Assembly (NCBI RefSeq): GCF_001411555.2
Contig: NC_049910.1
Location: forward strand, 28,057,150 to 28,121,149
Reading direction: 5' to 3'
DNA: 64,000 nt
Origin: Juglans regia
Lineage: Eukaryota > Streptophyta > Magnoliopsida > Fagales > Juglandaceae
Below are positions 46,336 to 58,789 of the stretch, piece by piece. Every line of letters begins with the position of its first letter. The stretch's first letter is position 1. Position numbers and translations under genes: made by a program. Under the pieces are notes generated by a model. That model searched no databases, was not told where the DNA came from, and saw only the letters and a list, made by a program, of their open reading frames with translations.

Positions 46336-47224
46336 GAGAGAGCCACCGTCGGCAAAAATATTTGTCTTTTTCTTTTACTTTTTTAAATACTTTTTTGACT
46401 ACATTAAATATTTATTTTTAAAATAAAAATTATAAATTCATTTAAAAATATTTCAAAAAAAATAAAAATAATCATCGATAACTAATTTTAATCTCATTTA
46501 ATTTTACAAATGAGATAAGATATGATAAGTTGAGATTAAATTAAAAAATTAAATAAAATATTAATATAAAATATTATTTTAATATTATTTTTATTTTAAA
46601 ATTTAAAAAATAAATTTTTTATTTTATTTTATATTATATTAAAATTTTAAAAAAATTAAAAAAATTAAAAAAATTATTTAAAATAAAATGAAATAAGAAC
46701 AAACCAGCTTTCTGAAGCATTTCCTTTTTTATTATAATAAAGGACGACGAAGAAACATCGAGTGCCTCGTACCACGAGAATCAGTGGGACACAGTCACAT
46801 GCACACCTACGTTTTACAGGAGGGCATATGTGATATGGAAAGGAAAATGATGTTAGGAATCTCAAATATTAAAACGTGCTCACTTATTTATTTTTATTTA
46901 TTTTTTAATAAGTAGGGATGTGATTATTAGTAATTTTTTATTTTTATTTTATTTTTTTAATGATTAAAAATATTTAAAAAATACTAAAAAGTGAAAAAAA
47001 AAGAGAAAAATATTCATTTACACTAATACTGTGCATACTTGGAATTCATATTTGGTATGTATCATAGCATTGTTTTATATGAAAAAGGTAAATTCCAGAT
47101 ATTACATTTTCATTTTACTTTTATCTACTTACATGATGAGATCACATATAAGTAGGCTAATTATTTTTTAAATTATTCTCTAAAAGGGGAAAAAATTGAT
47201 TTCAAATGATAAATATACTACATT

Positions 47225-47226
<2 letters not shown>

Positions 47227-47265
<39 letters not shown>
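47227..47265. repeat. TA dinucleotide microsatellite
   Basis: About 19 TA units in a row. Confidence 0.95.
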
Positions 47266-47266
<1 letters not shown>

Positions 47267-47473
47267 AAAATGAGAGTGTAATGATATGTAATATTACTCA
47301 TTATATTTTCTTAAATAAAAGTGACTTCTTCTGATCAATACCTTTTTTTAAAGCGTATATTGATTTTTTTTCTTTTTAAAAAAAATGTTTTAAAATGATA
47401 AAAAATATAAATAAAAATGTGATTTTACTTTCTTTATGCTTTTATATTCAAAACGTTTAATTAATGAGTTGTA

Positions 47474-47632
47474 CTACATAGAAGCCTCACACTCTACACA
47501 CCACTTAAAAAATATATGATTTTACTCTTTTATCTTTATGTTTCATATTTTATATTTCATGAAACACGAGGATAAAAAAATAAATTTACATATTTTTAAG
47601 TGGTGTACAAGAATGTAAGGCTTATATATAGA
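47474..47632. mobile_element. MITE with about 40-bp terminal inverted repeats
   Basis: The left end (AGAAGCCTCACACTC then TACACACCACTTAAAAA) and the complement of the right end (AAGCCTTACATTC then GTACACCACTTAAAAA) match well over about 40 bp. Length is about 160 bp and the core is AT-rich with no ORF. The target duplication is not resolved. Confidence 0.75.
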
Positions 47633-48331
47633 ATTTTTCTTAATTAATTACACAATGAACGAGGCCGGCTGAGAAAAACTTCTCTCTCTGTCAAGTTTGC
47701 TTGATGTTATCTGCGTGGAATGGTCGAGGAAATCTTTCATACTAAGAAAATAAAATAATTATAAAAAAATGGTTATTTATTGTCATCACATAAATAATTC
47801 TTCGCGATAAGTATAGAAGAGTCTTTGCTGTGGATCCGTTTGGTTTAAAATGGGATGGTTTAAAAATTGAAATAATTAATGAGATTATTAAATTGAAATA
47901 AAATGAGATAGTTTTTAAAAATTCTGTCTTTAGATTAGAAGTAAGATAAGATAATTTTAACTTTTCAAAAATAGATAAACGTAGATCTCACAAATTATTA
48001 TATAGTGTTTGTAATGATTTAGTTTTATTTATAAATACATTTATAAATAAATAATAATAATTTATAAATTCCTTACCTAATTTTTATTTTTTATAATATA
48101 TTTGATAAAAATATTATAAGATGATAATATTTTTTTAATCAAATTATTTTATAAAATATCAAATAAAAAATATTAGTTATTTTCAAATTTTTTAAATAAC
48201 TATTTTTATATTGATAAAATATTGTTTTATAAAAATATTGTGTTTAGAATTATTGTCCTTGAAGCCTTCAGCCCTTACGAAAAAAACAGTGTCAGAATGC
48301 AGTGAAACCACTGGTCTTCATTCTTCGAAAA

Positions 48332-48746
48332 ATGATAGAACCACCGCTGGTGACTCCTGCTGAGAGTCACCACTGGCTCTATCATGTGTTTTTTTATTTA
48401 TTTTTTTTATAATTATTTTTATATAGATATTTTTAACAATTTTAAATATTAAAAAATAAATAAAAAAAAATTAGAATATTATTAAAAAATACTTTCTTAA
48501 TTATGAAGTAAAAAAATTATTTTTTTTATTTTACTTCGTGATTAAGGAAATATTTTTTAATAATTTTTTTTACTTCATGATTAAAGAAATGTTTTTTAAT
48601 AATATTATAAATTTTTTTTTATTTTTTTAAAATATTTAAAATTATTAAAAATATTATATAAAAATAATTATAAGAAAAACATAAAAAAACACATGCTAGA
48701 GCTAGCGGTGGCTTCCAGCGGGAGCCACCCGCGGTAGCTCTAGCAT
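48332..48746. mobile_element. Foldback MITE with a hairpin at each end
   Basis: Each end is itself palindromic: 48332-48385 (ATGATAGAACCACCGCTGG with its complement) and 48693-48746 (ATGCTAGAGCTAGCGGTGG with its complement). The ends are also inverted copies of one another, sharing the CATGTGTTTTTTTA junction. The roughly 300-bp core is AT-rich and again roughly palindromic, with TACTTCGTGATTAAGG-type motifs. No ORF. A related copy follows at about 48795-49190. Confidence 0.7.
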
Positions 48747-48794
48747 CACTCCTTCTGAAAAGCCCTGACATAGTTTTGTCGTATTTAAAATTTG

Positions 48795-49190
48795 GAAAAT
48801 GATGTTTCGCTAGTAGCTCCGGCTGGATTTTAGTATTTTTTTATATATGTTTTTTTTTTAATTTTGTTTTTATATAGATATTTTTAATAATTTTAAATAT
48901 TTAAAAAAAATCAAATAAAAATTTTAATATTATTAGAAATACTTTTTTAATCACGAAGTGGAATAAAATTTATTTTTTATTCTACTTCGTAATTAAAGAA
49001 GCATTTTTTATTTTTTTTTAATTTTTGATTAAGAAAGTGTTTTTTAATAATATTTTAAATTTATTTTATTTTTTAAAAATATTTAAAAATATAAAAAATA
49101 TCTATATAAAAAATAAATTAAAAAAATACACATAAAAAAATACATATTAAACCCAATAAGAGCCCCTAGCAGAGGCTGTAGCATTACCTT
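48795..49190. mobile_element. Second foldback MITE of the same family
   Basis: The left end (CGCTAGTAGCTCCGGCTGG then TTTAGTATTTTTTTA) and the complement of the right end (TGCTACAGCCTCTGCTAGGG then AATATGTATTTTTTTA) form inverted repeats. The core shares the TACTTCGTAATTAAAGAAG-type motif with the neighbour at 48332-48746. Confidence 0.55.
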
Positions 49191-50950
49191 AAAATTTCAT
49201 GAGAGAGTTTCAAGTGCCTCTTCAAATAAATTGAGATGATCTCCGAATCCGATTTAGAGAAGTTGAAATAATTTTTAAATAATAATAAAATTTAAATGTT
49301 GAGTTGAATTAAGATAATTTTTAAAAATTGGTATGTTTAGATTTAAAGTGAGATGAGATAATTTGAAGTTTTTGAAAATAAGATAGATGTTGGTGGTAGA
49401 AATGATTGTATAGTATTTATAATGATTTTATTTTATATAAATAAGTATTAATAATTTTTTAATAGAAAATGATCAATTTGTTTTTATAATATAATTCATA
49501 ATAATATTATAAGATGATAATGTTTTTATAAAATTAAATTTTATTAAAAATCTTAAATAAAAATATATTTTATTTATAACATTCTTAAATAATTATAAAA
49601 TTAGTTTATTTTATTAATTTTTATTATTATAAAAATTAAGTATCACAATAATCACGTTCAATAAATTTAGATATAGAATTAGAAAAATAAGTAACCTAAC
49701 CACAAAACCTATCGTGAAAAATAATCAAGATGACTCACGAGAAAGAAGAAAAAATTATTGGAAGGGGAAACTTTTTCAGACGGAGGGACCTAGTTGCCAC
49801 GAAGGGTCTGCATCAATTGCCTACTGGCAACAGTCGAATGGCAGAATGCTTTTTCGCTGGAAAAGTAGTCATCACAGTAAAGTTTCACCGACGTTTTGAC
49901 GTTATGTGTATTGGCCGTAAGAGAGAACCTCTCCGTACAGAGTGATTCTCTAAAATATTAAATTTTTTAATATTTTAAAATTTAAAAAAATTAAATTATT
50001 TATTATATTTTTTATATAAAAATTTTTAAAAAATTTAATAATGAGATAAGATGAAATATAAATTTTATATTTTATCTTGTGGCTTAAAAAGATAGGAAAT
50101 GAGTTTGGAGTTGCTGCTGAGAGTGAAAATCGATAATTCTCATGATTCTTTCATTGTTTTTACCTTTTTTTTTAATAATTAAAGAATTATTTTTAATAAA
50201 TTTATGTTTTAAAAATTTTAAAAAATATTTCAAGAAATTTAAAACATTTAAGAAAAAAGAAAAAAATATTATTGACCACGACAAGCAATAAGGGATTGAA
50301 TTTTATAAATATTCTTAAAGATTCGCATGTGCAGGTGCTATTGGAAAAGAAAATAAGAATAAGGACGTTGCTAGGTCCTCGTATGAAGGCCACCCAATAT
50401 GGCCTAGAGAGTAAATGAGTTTATTTTTTGTTATATCTTTAAATATATTTTTAAAAAAAAATTCATAATAACATTTAAAAAGACTTCTTTAATTATTAAG
50501 TAAAAAAAAAAAAAAAAAGGAAGTTGCTTTAGTGGCTTTCATACGTGGATTAAGCATCATCCTATAATAAATAGTTATAACATACAGGATTCAATAAAGT
50601 GAGAGTTTTCAATAATTATCTTAAATAAACAAATACAATACAAAAAATAAAAAGAGGGACGTGAGCCAATGACTTTGCTTAGAGATAAGAAGGAATATGA
50701 AATTAATGGTTCAAGAATATATTCATTTAAATTAATAAACAAGGAGAAAAACTTATTTAACAAAATAACATAAAATGAAATAAAATTTAATATGAAAAAA
50801 AATAATAATAATAAGACCTTAGTTTTTAATTTAGTTTTTATTTATAGAGAATATATTTGTGATTGATTATTCAAAGTAGTTAATATATTTTGTGTTGGCT
50901 ATTTTTTTAAGGTTTAATTCTTACTTCAGTATTATAATATTTCAACAATG

Positions 50951-50990
<40 letters not shown>
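50951..50990. repeat. TA microsatellite
   Basis: Alternating T and A with one interruption near 50981. Confidence 0.9.
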
Positions 50991-51125
50991 TTCGGTTAAT
51001 GTTTCTATTTAATATTTTAATTATTTTTAAGTCATGTATTTTAATTTTATTCTATTTTGAATTAATTTTATTTAATTAAAATTGTATAAAACTAGAGGCA
51101 GTAAAAAATCAATAAAAAGTATATA

Positions 51126-51126
<1 letters not shown>

Positions 51127-51164
<38 letters not shown>
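51127..51164. repeat. TA microsatellite
   Basis: About 19 uninterrupted TA units. Confidence 0.95.
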
Positions 51165-51165
<1 letters not shown>

Positions 51166-51357
51166 CAATTTGTGAATAACATAAATTCTGGCAAATGGTA
51201 ATCTGGTTTATTATTTTTCTTTCTGAATAATATTATATAAAATTTTAAAATGTGTACTCTTGTCTATTAAAAAATGAAAAAAAGGATCCACAATATGAAA
51301 GTAGATTTTTCATGTGGGTCCCAAGTGTTCACTACTTTTTTAAAAGAGTTATGTTGA

Positions 51358-52100
51358 TGCAATTTCCAGTAATGTCTTCCATGTGCTTAGCAACCAACAA
51401 CAAGAACAAAGTCTCGGAGAAACTTAGTGGAGGATACCTCCGATGCTTAAATTAGAAATATAATTCCTTTTATTGATAACAGAGATCTAGGAGAGGGAGA
51501 GAGAGAGAGAGAGGAATGCCTAGAATGCACCTAGTGACCGATTTATAGAGACTTAGAAGCTTAGCATGATATAATTCTTTTGAGAGCTCGATTATGGGGA
51601 CATGATTCGATAATATTTCTTTCGAAGCATGATTCTACTGTTAATAGTGCCATCTTGGCGTGAGTATCCCGTTCAAATTTATCTCTACAAATCTTGGTTT
51701 CAGAAAAATTAGATCAGGGAGGAATCAAGCTCAAGCATGATTCAAGGATTCAATCCATAAGATCATATAGTGCATTCCATTAAGTTTATCCTTTAGTCGC
51801 TTCATCTCATGTGGATTCCTTGTGACTATCTTTAGTCGCTCATTATCCTCCTAGTTGTGCACTCGAGTTTTCTCATTATTCATATGAAGCTTTTTCCTCA
51901 CCCATAGTGTGTATTTTTCCTAGTAGTCATCCCGTAAATTCTTGCCGAATGTGTGCAAGTGAGAATTTTCCTTCTTTAGAATTTACTCTTTTTAAATCTG
52001 ATACGTTTCTCTATACACATGTCCTTTTTCTGTGTTATGTGCGATCTACGCCTTCACTCACTGACTTGTCGTGTAGGGCAAGACTAGATAGCATGCCTGG
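51358..52100 (-). repeat. Probable 3' LTR of the minus-strand Tat-like element
   Basis: Read on the minus strand: a TATAAAT box (51541-51547), CTCTCTCT-rich leader, AATAAA (51469-51474), then TTAAGCATCGGAGGTATCC. The last is a block typical of Tat-type LTRs. The LTR would end ...ATTGCA at 51358. The start is not defined. It lies just beyond the plus-strand antisense ORF remnant that opens at 52330, as in the Tat arrangement. Confidence 0.5.
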
Positions 52101-52329
52101 CATGTCTCCTCATGCAATGTAGAATATGGGAATTGCTCGGCGTGCTCTTCTCTTTTCGACACGTGGCACCTTTTCTTGCCTTTTAACTTTTGCATTCTTA
52201 GCCATTTTGTCTCCCTATAACCATCACTCCCCTTCTTCTTCTTTACTTCTTTTTCTTGTTTTGAGTTATCTCCATGTTTGGTTATTCCTCTCATTTTCTA
52301 CCTTCAAGCTTTCACACTTCTTCACCTAG

Positions 52330-55274
52330 ATGGCTCCCTGAAATGCTTCTCATTCGTATCGAACATCAAAAGAGCCCCGTGTTCTAGGGTCCTCTAAACC
52401 TATTGCTTTTGAGCGGAGTCGATGGGTAGCAACAACTTCCTAATCAAAGTTGAAATCCTTGAGGGAATTGTTTGGCATCCTTGGCTCAGTGAGGAAAGTC
52501 TTCTCGACTCTTTTGACTGTATAGTTAATCCCAATTATCTCTATATCGACGTGTTCTAGATGGGGTTGAGACTTCCCTTTTGCCGCCACTTTCATGACAT
52601 TTTAGACTATTTGGGCAATGCTCCAACTCAGCTTTTACCCAATGACTAGAGAATCCTCTTGTCTTGCAATGTGGTGCGGAGGTGAGCTCTTGAAGCTACT
52701 AGAATTGAGAATCCAGACTTGACCACCTGTGGATTCTTCCACGCTCACGGCGTGAGAAGGCATGATAGCAATTAATTCATCTTTCACTTGCACACTAGTT
52801 ATCAAGTTATCCACTAGGAGTCCCGATATTCCCACCTCAAGAATTGGGACTGAAAATTCTTCATCATGTCCGAGGAAGGTTGGGATATCCCTTTGGCGTG
52901 GCCTCCCATCGTGGGTTATCGGTCATGGCTTCTTAGCGTTCAGTCCTAGACGGCCAATGTGTATATGAATGGATTAAATAGAATCCTGATTTCAGTCATA
53001 TCCAAGGTCGTCCTTACTCAAGAGAATGTTAATGGTTTCTTGTCATGCTAGACCAATCACATGTCATAGGTTGCCCAACCTCATGCCCTATTGGCACTAG
53101 GCTAGCCTATGACCATAAAGGGTCGGCCCTTTCATCTTCAGTCCTGAAGGGGAAGAGGCCTTGCACTAAGAAAGCCAAATGATGACATGGTCCCGGTACA
53201 CTTGCCGACCTCGCTCTTCTTGAGAGAGGCATGTCATCCTTCCCTCATATGACACCCCCACCTCCAAAGGTGGCCAATAGACCAGGCAAACCTCACCTTC
53301 ATTGCATGTCGACTGCCTAGCAAATGTGGTTAGCTGAGGGCCCAAGAATTGGATTTTCTCCTGGACTCTAACTTTTTTGGCACTGCCCTCGACACTTTCC
53401 TTGGATCCTCCTCTCAAGAGACTACCATTAACGTCCCCTTCAACAACGGCTTCTAGTAACTTTGTGAAAGTGATAGAAACAAGAGAGGAAAGATGTGGCT
53501 AAAACACTGTCGATAGTGAGATGAAGTGAGTCGGAGCTCACATCAACCCATCTACTCAAGAAGAGCAGGCAGGGACCCCAACTTCGGATGTTCTGCTGAG
53601 TGCAAGTGCTTCCGTTAAAGGAAAAGAAACACTCACAAGAGAAATGATTTCAGCTGCCACAACCCTTTTCGAGGGGTATCCAAGGATTCTAATCCTACCG
53701 CCCGACGTGATGCCTTGGACATCGATAAGAACGAAGTCATTCTGGAAGGGTTGTCGCACACAAATATGGTTCCCCCTAGATCCATGGGTCAAGTTTCCTT
53801 ACAACATACTTTTCTTCTCGAGAGGCTCGCCCTCCTTCACTGAGGTCATTTGCAGGTGTCTACTCTTGAGGATATTCTTTGAGGGTCTTCATCTCTCCCA
53901 AGGGCATTTGACTCAGAGCTTGGTGAAACTTACAACCCACTCATCCTTGAGGGTGAAGTTATTCCAAAGAGCTTTGCTTGCCAAAATATGGTTCCCCCCA
54001 ATCTACGCCTGAAGTCTCCTTATGATGTGCCCTTGTCGCTTAGGGCATGTCTTTCTCTACTGAGTGTCCTCCAAGGATGCCTCTTCTTGAAGACGTTCCT
54101 TAAGGTCCCTCACCCTGCCCCTTGGTCTTTGACCTAGATCTTCTACCGTCCCCTCTGCTCAAACTCGAGGTTGATGAAACTTGGCATCTGTTCTATCGTT
54201 GATGTGGTTAAGTTTACTTGCACCGAAGGTCTTTTTGGTATATATGTATATAATGATCATTGAAATAAGATGTTTTTGGAAATATTTCAACTATTTGATA
54301 ACTGTTTGTCTTAGGAATTTTCTAAATGGCTCACGTTTACACACTAGTATAGGATTGTTGCTTATAGTGTTGTTAATAAACTCACTCCATATCTCTAATA
54401 TTTTTCAGTTAACTCTAAGGTGCCATTTGAAGATCAAGAATAGGAAGCATGGGAGAGACTATTTGAGTGTAGAGAAATAAGTGCGTTAGAGGCACAAGTG
54501 GGTTACCAATTTTGAATAAGTGCCAAAGGGTACATGGGACCATTGGAATTTTTATTAAAGAATTAAATTTTTTACTATGTTAGTATCTTGAGATTATAGT
54601 GCATTACTTGAGACTTGTGGAGTTCTTTTCTTGTTTATGTTTATACTTGGACCTTAGTTTCGAACAAACGTCTCATTTTGAAATAATTGAGTTTTACGAG
54701 CTATAGAGTGGGTTCTTTGTTATTTAAAGAACATTTTGGATTGTTGACTTATGATTATACGAGACAAGAACTAACTTCCTGACCCTCTAGGTACGGGTGT
54801 TACGTCTGACCCATTTGTCACTAAGATTACTCAGGAGCATATATAGTGAATTACTAGCCCCATTATGTAATTACATTACTCAATTGTGGGTTTTCGTGTA
54901 CATTAACTATTTAGACTTGATTATGCATTCTTCACAAGGTCTGTTGTCTCTAGCTTAGCGGGTCGCCTAGTGCCAATGTAGATTTAAGGATAAAGTTCAG
55001 TCCACCATTCGTACATGGAAGGGGCATTACATGTCATGTTTGAGGTGGCAGAGGAAATGAAACAGTGGAAGGAGCCCTATCTCTATTTCGGTAGCTAGTC
55101 TCAGGTGTAGAAGGTCGAAGTCACCATGCTAAAGGATGAGATGTCTAAGATGTGGTGATCGTTGGCCTTTGTGAGGTCTTCATAGATGAGGTGAGGGCTC
55201 TAGGGGATTTGGAGCAAGCCTTGGGTTGAGAATGGGAGGCTAGTCAAGCCATAATATCTTTGAATGATGAAGTG
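52330..55274 (+). pseudogene. Antisense-ORF remnant of the minus-strand Tat-like element, first part
   Basis: Starts ATGGCTCC at 52330, like the remnant at 21196. Broken plus frames near 52555-52680 carry a LPFCRHFHDIL-type block and an LSCNVV-type block, the pattern I link to PF04195. Downstream pieces to 55274 are acidic and helix-like with many stops, resembling the coiled-coil tail of that protein class. The remnant is split by the solo-LTR-like element at 55275 and resumes at 58235. The short open frames within it are broken parts of this remnant or chance, not separate genes. Confidence 0.45.
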
Positions 55275-57110
55275 TGAAATGCCCCGGTCCTGCAAGGATC
55301 GAAGGGTTTCTCCCTATAACTTAAAACCCACAATTCATCAATATATTTATAGACTCCAAAATATAACGTCATCAGAATACTACAAAGTCTCTAAATAAAA
55401 TCTGCCGCTTCTCAGAAATCTTCTATGAGTAATCCACTATGCTTAAATAATGATCTCACCGATGCTCCATAATCCTGTTCCTTAGCTGGTCTATTCAAAA
55501 ATCATCTGAAAAATAATTGGAGATAAGGGTGAGTTATCAACAACTCAGTAAGCAGAAATCATATGCTAGCGTGCAAACATGAGCATTTACAAAGTATAGC
55601 ATGCAGAACAAAGTATTTTCCAGAGTTATCATGCAGAACATAACATATTTTCCAAAGTAACAGAGCGATGGCTTTAAGACAAGTAAAAACCCATAGTACT
55701 TTGGCACAACATAAACTGAGTATCATTATCAGATCAAAACAGAGCATCAAACAGAGCAGAGACCATGTTTCACCCCCGTGGTAGGGTTGTGCTAACCCCG
55801 GTGGCCAAACCGGGCAGAGACAGAGGTGAAATCTTTCCTTTATTCTTCTCGGAGCCCCGAGTGTACACACAGGAAAGACCACAATAAAACCACTTTGTTT
55901 CCAAAGTGGGTGCACTCAGAGACAGAGAAGTTGGTACCAACCCAAACAGAGCAGAGCAGAGCAGAGACAGAGTCAGATACGAAAACTAGTACACCATGCC
56001 AAAGGTTTTCAGATGTTATATCAAAATAATATAGAGTACCAAAATAGAATCAGACAGTTTACACACACTGAACACAAAAGCCAGAACATCTTTCTAAAAA
56101 ATGCACAACTTTTCATATTCTCAATATCGCACCTTTTTCAGATTTTAGAAACCACATGACATAATTTAGCTCATGTCTACACAATGTATGTCAGAACATA
56201 TTTTTCCTTTTCCACACAGATTTCATGAGTATGCAAATAAACGACCGAGGTTGGTTTTGTTTTTCCCAAGTTCTCATTTCATCACAAAAATATGCAAAGT
56301 TTTCAGAAAATCATCCTTAGTCTCAATAATTCGTGTAAAGCCTAGCATAGGAACCCCGCTTACATGAACTTCTTATCTTTTTCGATATTCCTCAAAAACG
56401 TCGGACAATAATTAATCGTCACCTATAAAAATTACCACGTAATTCTCGTAAATGTCCAATTAATCACGTATTACAATATATAAGCCTAAATTCCTAAAAT
56501 AACCTATTTAATTCCTAAAAACCTAAAATCTCATAACCTCGAATTATAAAACATCGCTTTCTAAAATCATCAATATTGATTTAATAATCTTGACTAAAAC
56601 ATTTAAAAGTTGACCTATTTATTATTGAAAACAAACTATAAAGTTTAATACTAGATAATATAATTATCCCAAAATATTTTAAAATAAACCATAACTATTT
56701 TTGAATAGACTAAATCATATTTAAAGTGTAAAAAAAACATTACACCAATATTATTTACTATTAAAATGAATATTTACTTAATAACATGTTAAAATACTTA
56801 AATGATTTTCTGTAATCATAATAAAAAAAAAGTTTATTAACACAAGATACAAATTTTAAAACACTTGGCATAAGTTGCAGTTCAAAGGGTAAAAGAGTAA
56901 TTAAATAAAATTAACCTAGAAACATGAAATACACTTACGTAAAAACTAATTTCTTTGAATAACATAGCAGCTACTTACGCGACGAAGGGCATGAAGGTAG
57001 CGAGCTGGGCGGTTGCTTACGGAGGTAGGGGCGTCCTGGTTAGAGAGAGAGAGACCATCTAGAGAGAGAGAGAGAGAGAGAGAGGAACCATACGTAGAAA
57101 AGAGAGAGAG

Positions 57111-57161
<51 letters not shown>

Positions 57162-58229
57162 CTCACCGTGAGCCTGAGGTGGCGCGCGGCAGAGAAAAAA
57201 AAAGCTAGGCGGAGGTCGACAGTGGTGAGCTTGATGGCTGGGCAGTGATGATGCTTGAGGCTGAGGCAACCGGCGTGGAGGATAGGGGGTTGTCCGCGGT
57301 GCAACTACTCTGTTTTGGGGAGGAAAAACAGGAGAAATCTGTGGTTTGCAACGGAGGCTGCAAGAGGCATTGGGCGGAGGCTTCGAGTGGCTGGGCACGA
57401 TGGCTTATGGTTCCACAAGGGGCTGGGCAAAGGCCAGAGGCTTCCGTCATGCAGGGGGAAGCTTGCAAGGGGTGGTTTCCGTTCGGCTATGTGCACAAGG
57501 GCGCTGGTTTTTCTAATGCAGCAACACTCAGAAAATGACGCCAAGTTGCGTCTCGGCAGTCTCGTTTACGGCAGTGGAGTGGTGGTTAAAGAGGATAGCA
57601 AGGGCTGGAACTTGAGAGGCTTAGGTATCGGTGCGAACTGTGTTTGGTGGATTCACGTCACGAGGATTGGCTTTGGGTGTGGAGGTTTACTGGATGCAAA
57701 CTGAGCCCTTCTGTTGATGTTTTACGGAGAAGGTGGTGGCTGGTTGAGGTCTGTACTAAGGTTCACGATGGGGTGGTCTTTTTCCTAGTGGCTGAGAACC
57801 GGGCTGGAGGGTGGTGCTGTTTGCAAAGAGGAGTGGTTGGCTACGGTTTTGCATGGCAGGGTAGCGGCATGAGGTTTCTTCGTGCTAGGGGTATGTGTGT
57901 ATTTATATTGGTGATTGAACAAAAGAAATAAACCCTAGCGGGATGAGGTGGACATGCGTGCGGATGAAAACTGAGTTGTGCGTGTGTATGGAGTGGATAA
58001 AAAAAAAACATTAGAGACGTGTGTGATCATGCATGCTGTGGACGAGAGAGAAACTTAAGGGGAAAAAGAAAAAAATAGACTGAAAGAATGAAACATGCGG
58101 AAGTTAACATGTAAAAAAATAAAATAATGATAATGAAATAAAATAGAATAAACTAAAACAAAATAAATAAATAAATAAATTAAAAAAAAAAAGAAAAAAA
58201 ATTGAGCTTCAAATGGTCCGGGTGTTACA
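55275..58229. mobile_element. Solo-LTR-like element, 2.96 kb, copy 2
   Basis: Begins TGAAATGCCCCGG and ends GGGTGTTACA, flanked by the 5-bp duplication AAGTG (55270-55274 and 58230-58234). Long stretches align with 21857-24945. Examples are GGAGATAAGGGTGAGTTATC, GTAAGCAGAAATCATATGCT and the AGCAGCTACTTACGCGACG stretch. No gag or pol domain is present. Like copy 1 it has inserted into an antisense-ORF remnant of a Tat-like element. A GA microsatellite has expanded at 57040-57160. Confidence 0.78.
57040..57160. repeat. GA microsatellite inside solo LTR copy 2
   Basis: Runs of AG repeats in three blocks, the longest about 20 units. The open reading frames here that translate to serine-leucine or arginine-glutamate repeats are artefacts of it. 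Confidence 0.95.
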
Positions 58230-58234
58230 AAGTG

Positions 58235-58560
58235 GCTAGCAAGCGCCAAGTTGATAACGAATTTTGGGCTAGGCTGGAGGAGGCATTGAAACCTACCCAG
58301 GTAGAGAAAGATAGCTGTGTGAGTTACTCCAAGATGTTTGCAGTAGGACAATAGTCACAAATAAAGCTCTGTAATGATCTCGACATTGGGCAGGGTGAGC
58401 TAAAAGAACTCATCGGCCGACAAAAGAGCATCTAGGTGGAGCTTCTCTTGGCCGATGGTGGTTATATGTGGTTGGATGAGTCTAATGAGGCACTGCTGGG
58501 GAAGTTGACAATGGTCTCATAGTGAGCTAGTGTGCTCGACTCCGGCCTCCAAGAATCTAG
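58235..58560 (+). pseudogene. Antisense-ORF remnant, second part (coiled-coil-like)
   Basis: Directly after the AAGTG duplication a plus frame reads ASKRQVDNEFWARLEEALKP, continuing with TQVEKDSCVSYSKMF. The preceding part, before the insertion, has a matching charged helix-like character (for example MLKDEMSKM near 55130). It appears to be the C-terminal tail of the ORF opening at 52330. Confidence 0.45.
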
Positions 58561-58789
58561 GAACAATGTATCCCGCCTTTCTCCACAATTATCTATAGCC
58601 CTTCAAATTCACAACCAGGGGTGTGGAATCGGGTACAATCTCGGTCTCCAAATGTTGAGGAGATTCCTGCTTACTAACTCTAGGATGAACCTGTAAAATT
58701 TGGACCTACGCAGTGTTCTTATTGATGCGAAGGCCATGGCCATATTGGATTCTCTAAGGGCCTCGAACACATTCCTCATCGTGTAAAGG

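Larger units (their letters stand above)
45640..51350. other. AT-rich spacer upstream of DUF247, dense in MITEs
   Basis: No supportable gene in 5.7 kb. It contains several MITEs and hairpins (separate entries), three TA microsatellites, and GAGATGAGAT-family remnants near 46490-46700, 47835-48260 and 49240-49480. A GC-richer patch at 49720-49945 has short open frames but nothing recognisable. Confidence 0.6.

Noticed and set aside
49714..49945. Overlapping plus frames in a GC-richer patch
   Set aside because: No domain and no supporting signal; probably a repeat scrap.
56946..57398. Open frame with long serine-leucine repeats
   Set aside because: Translation of the GA microsatellite inside solo LTR copy 2.
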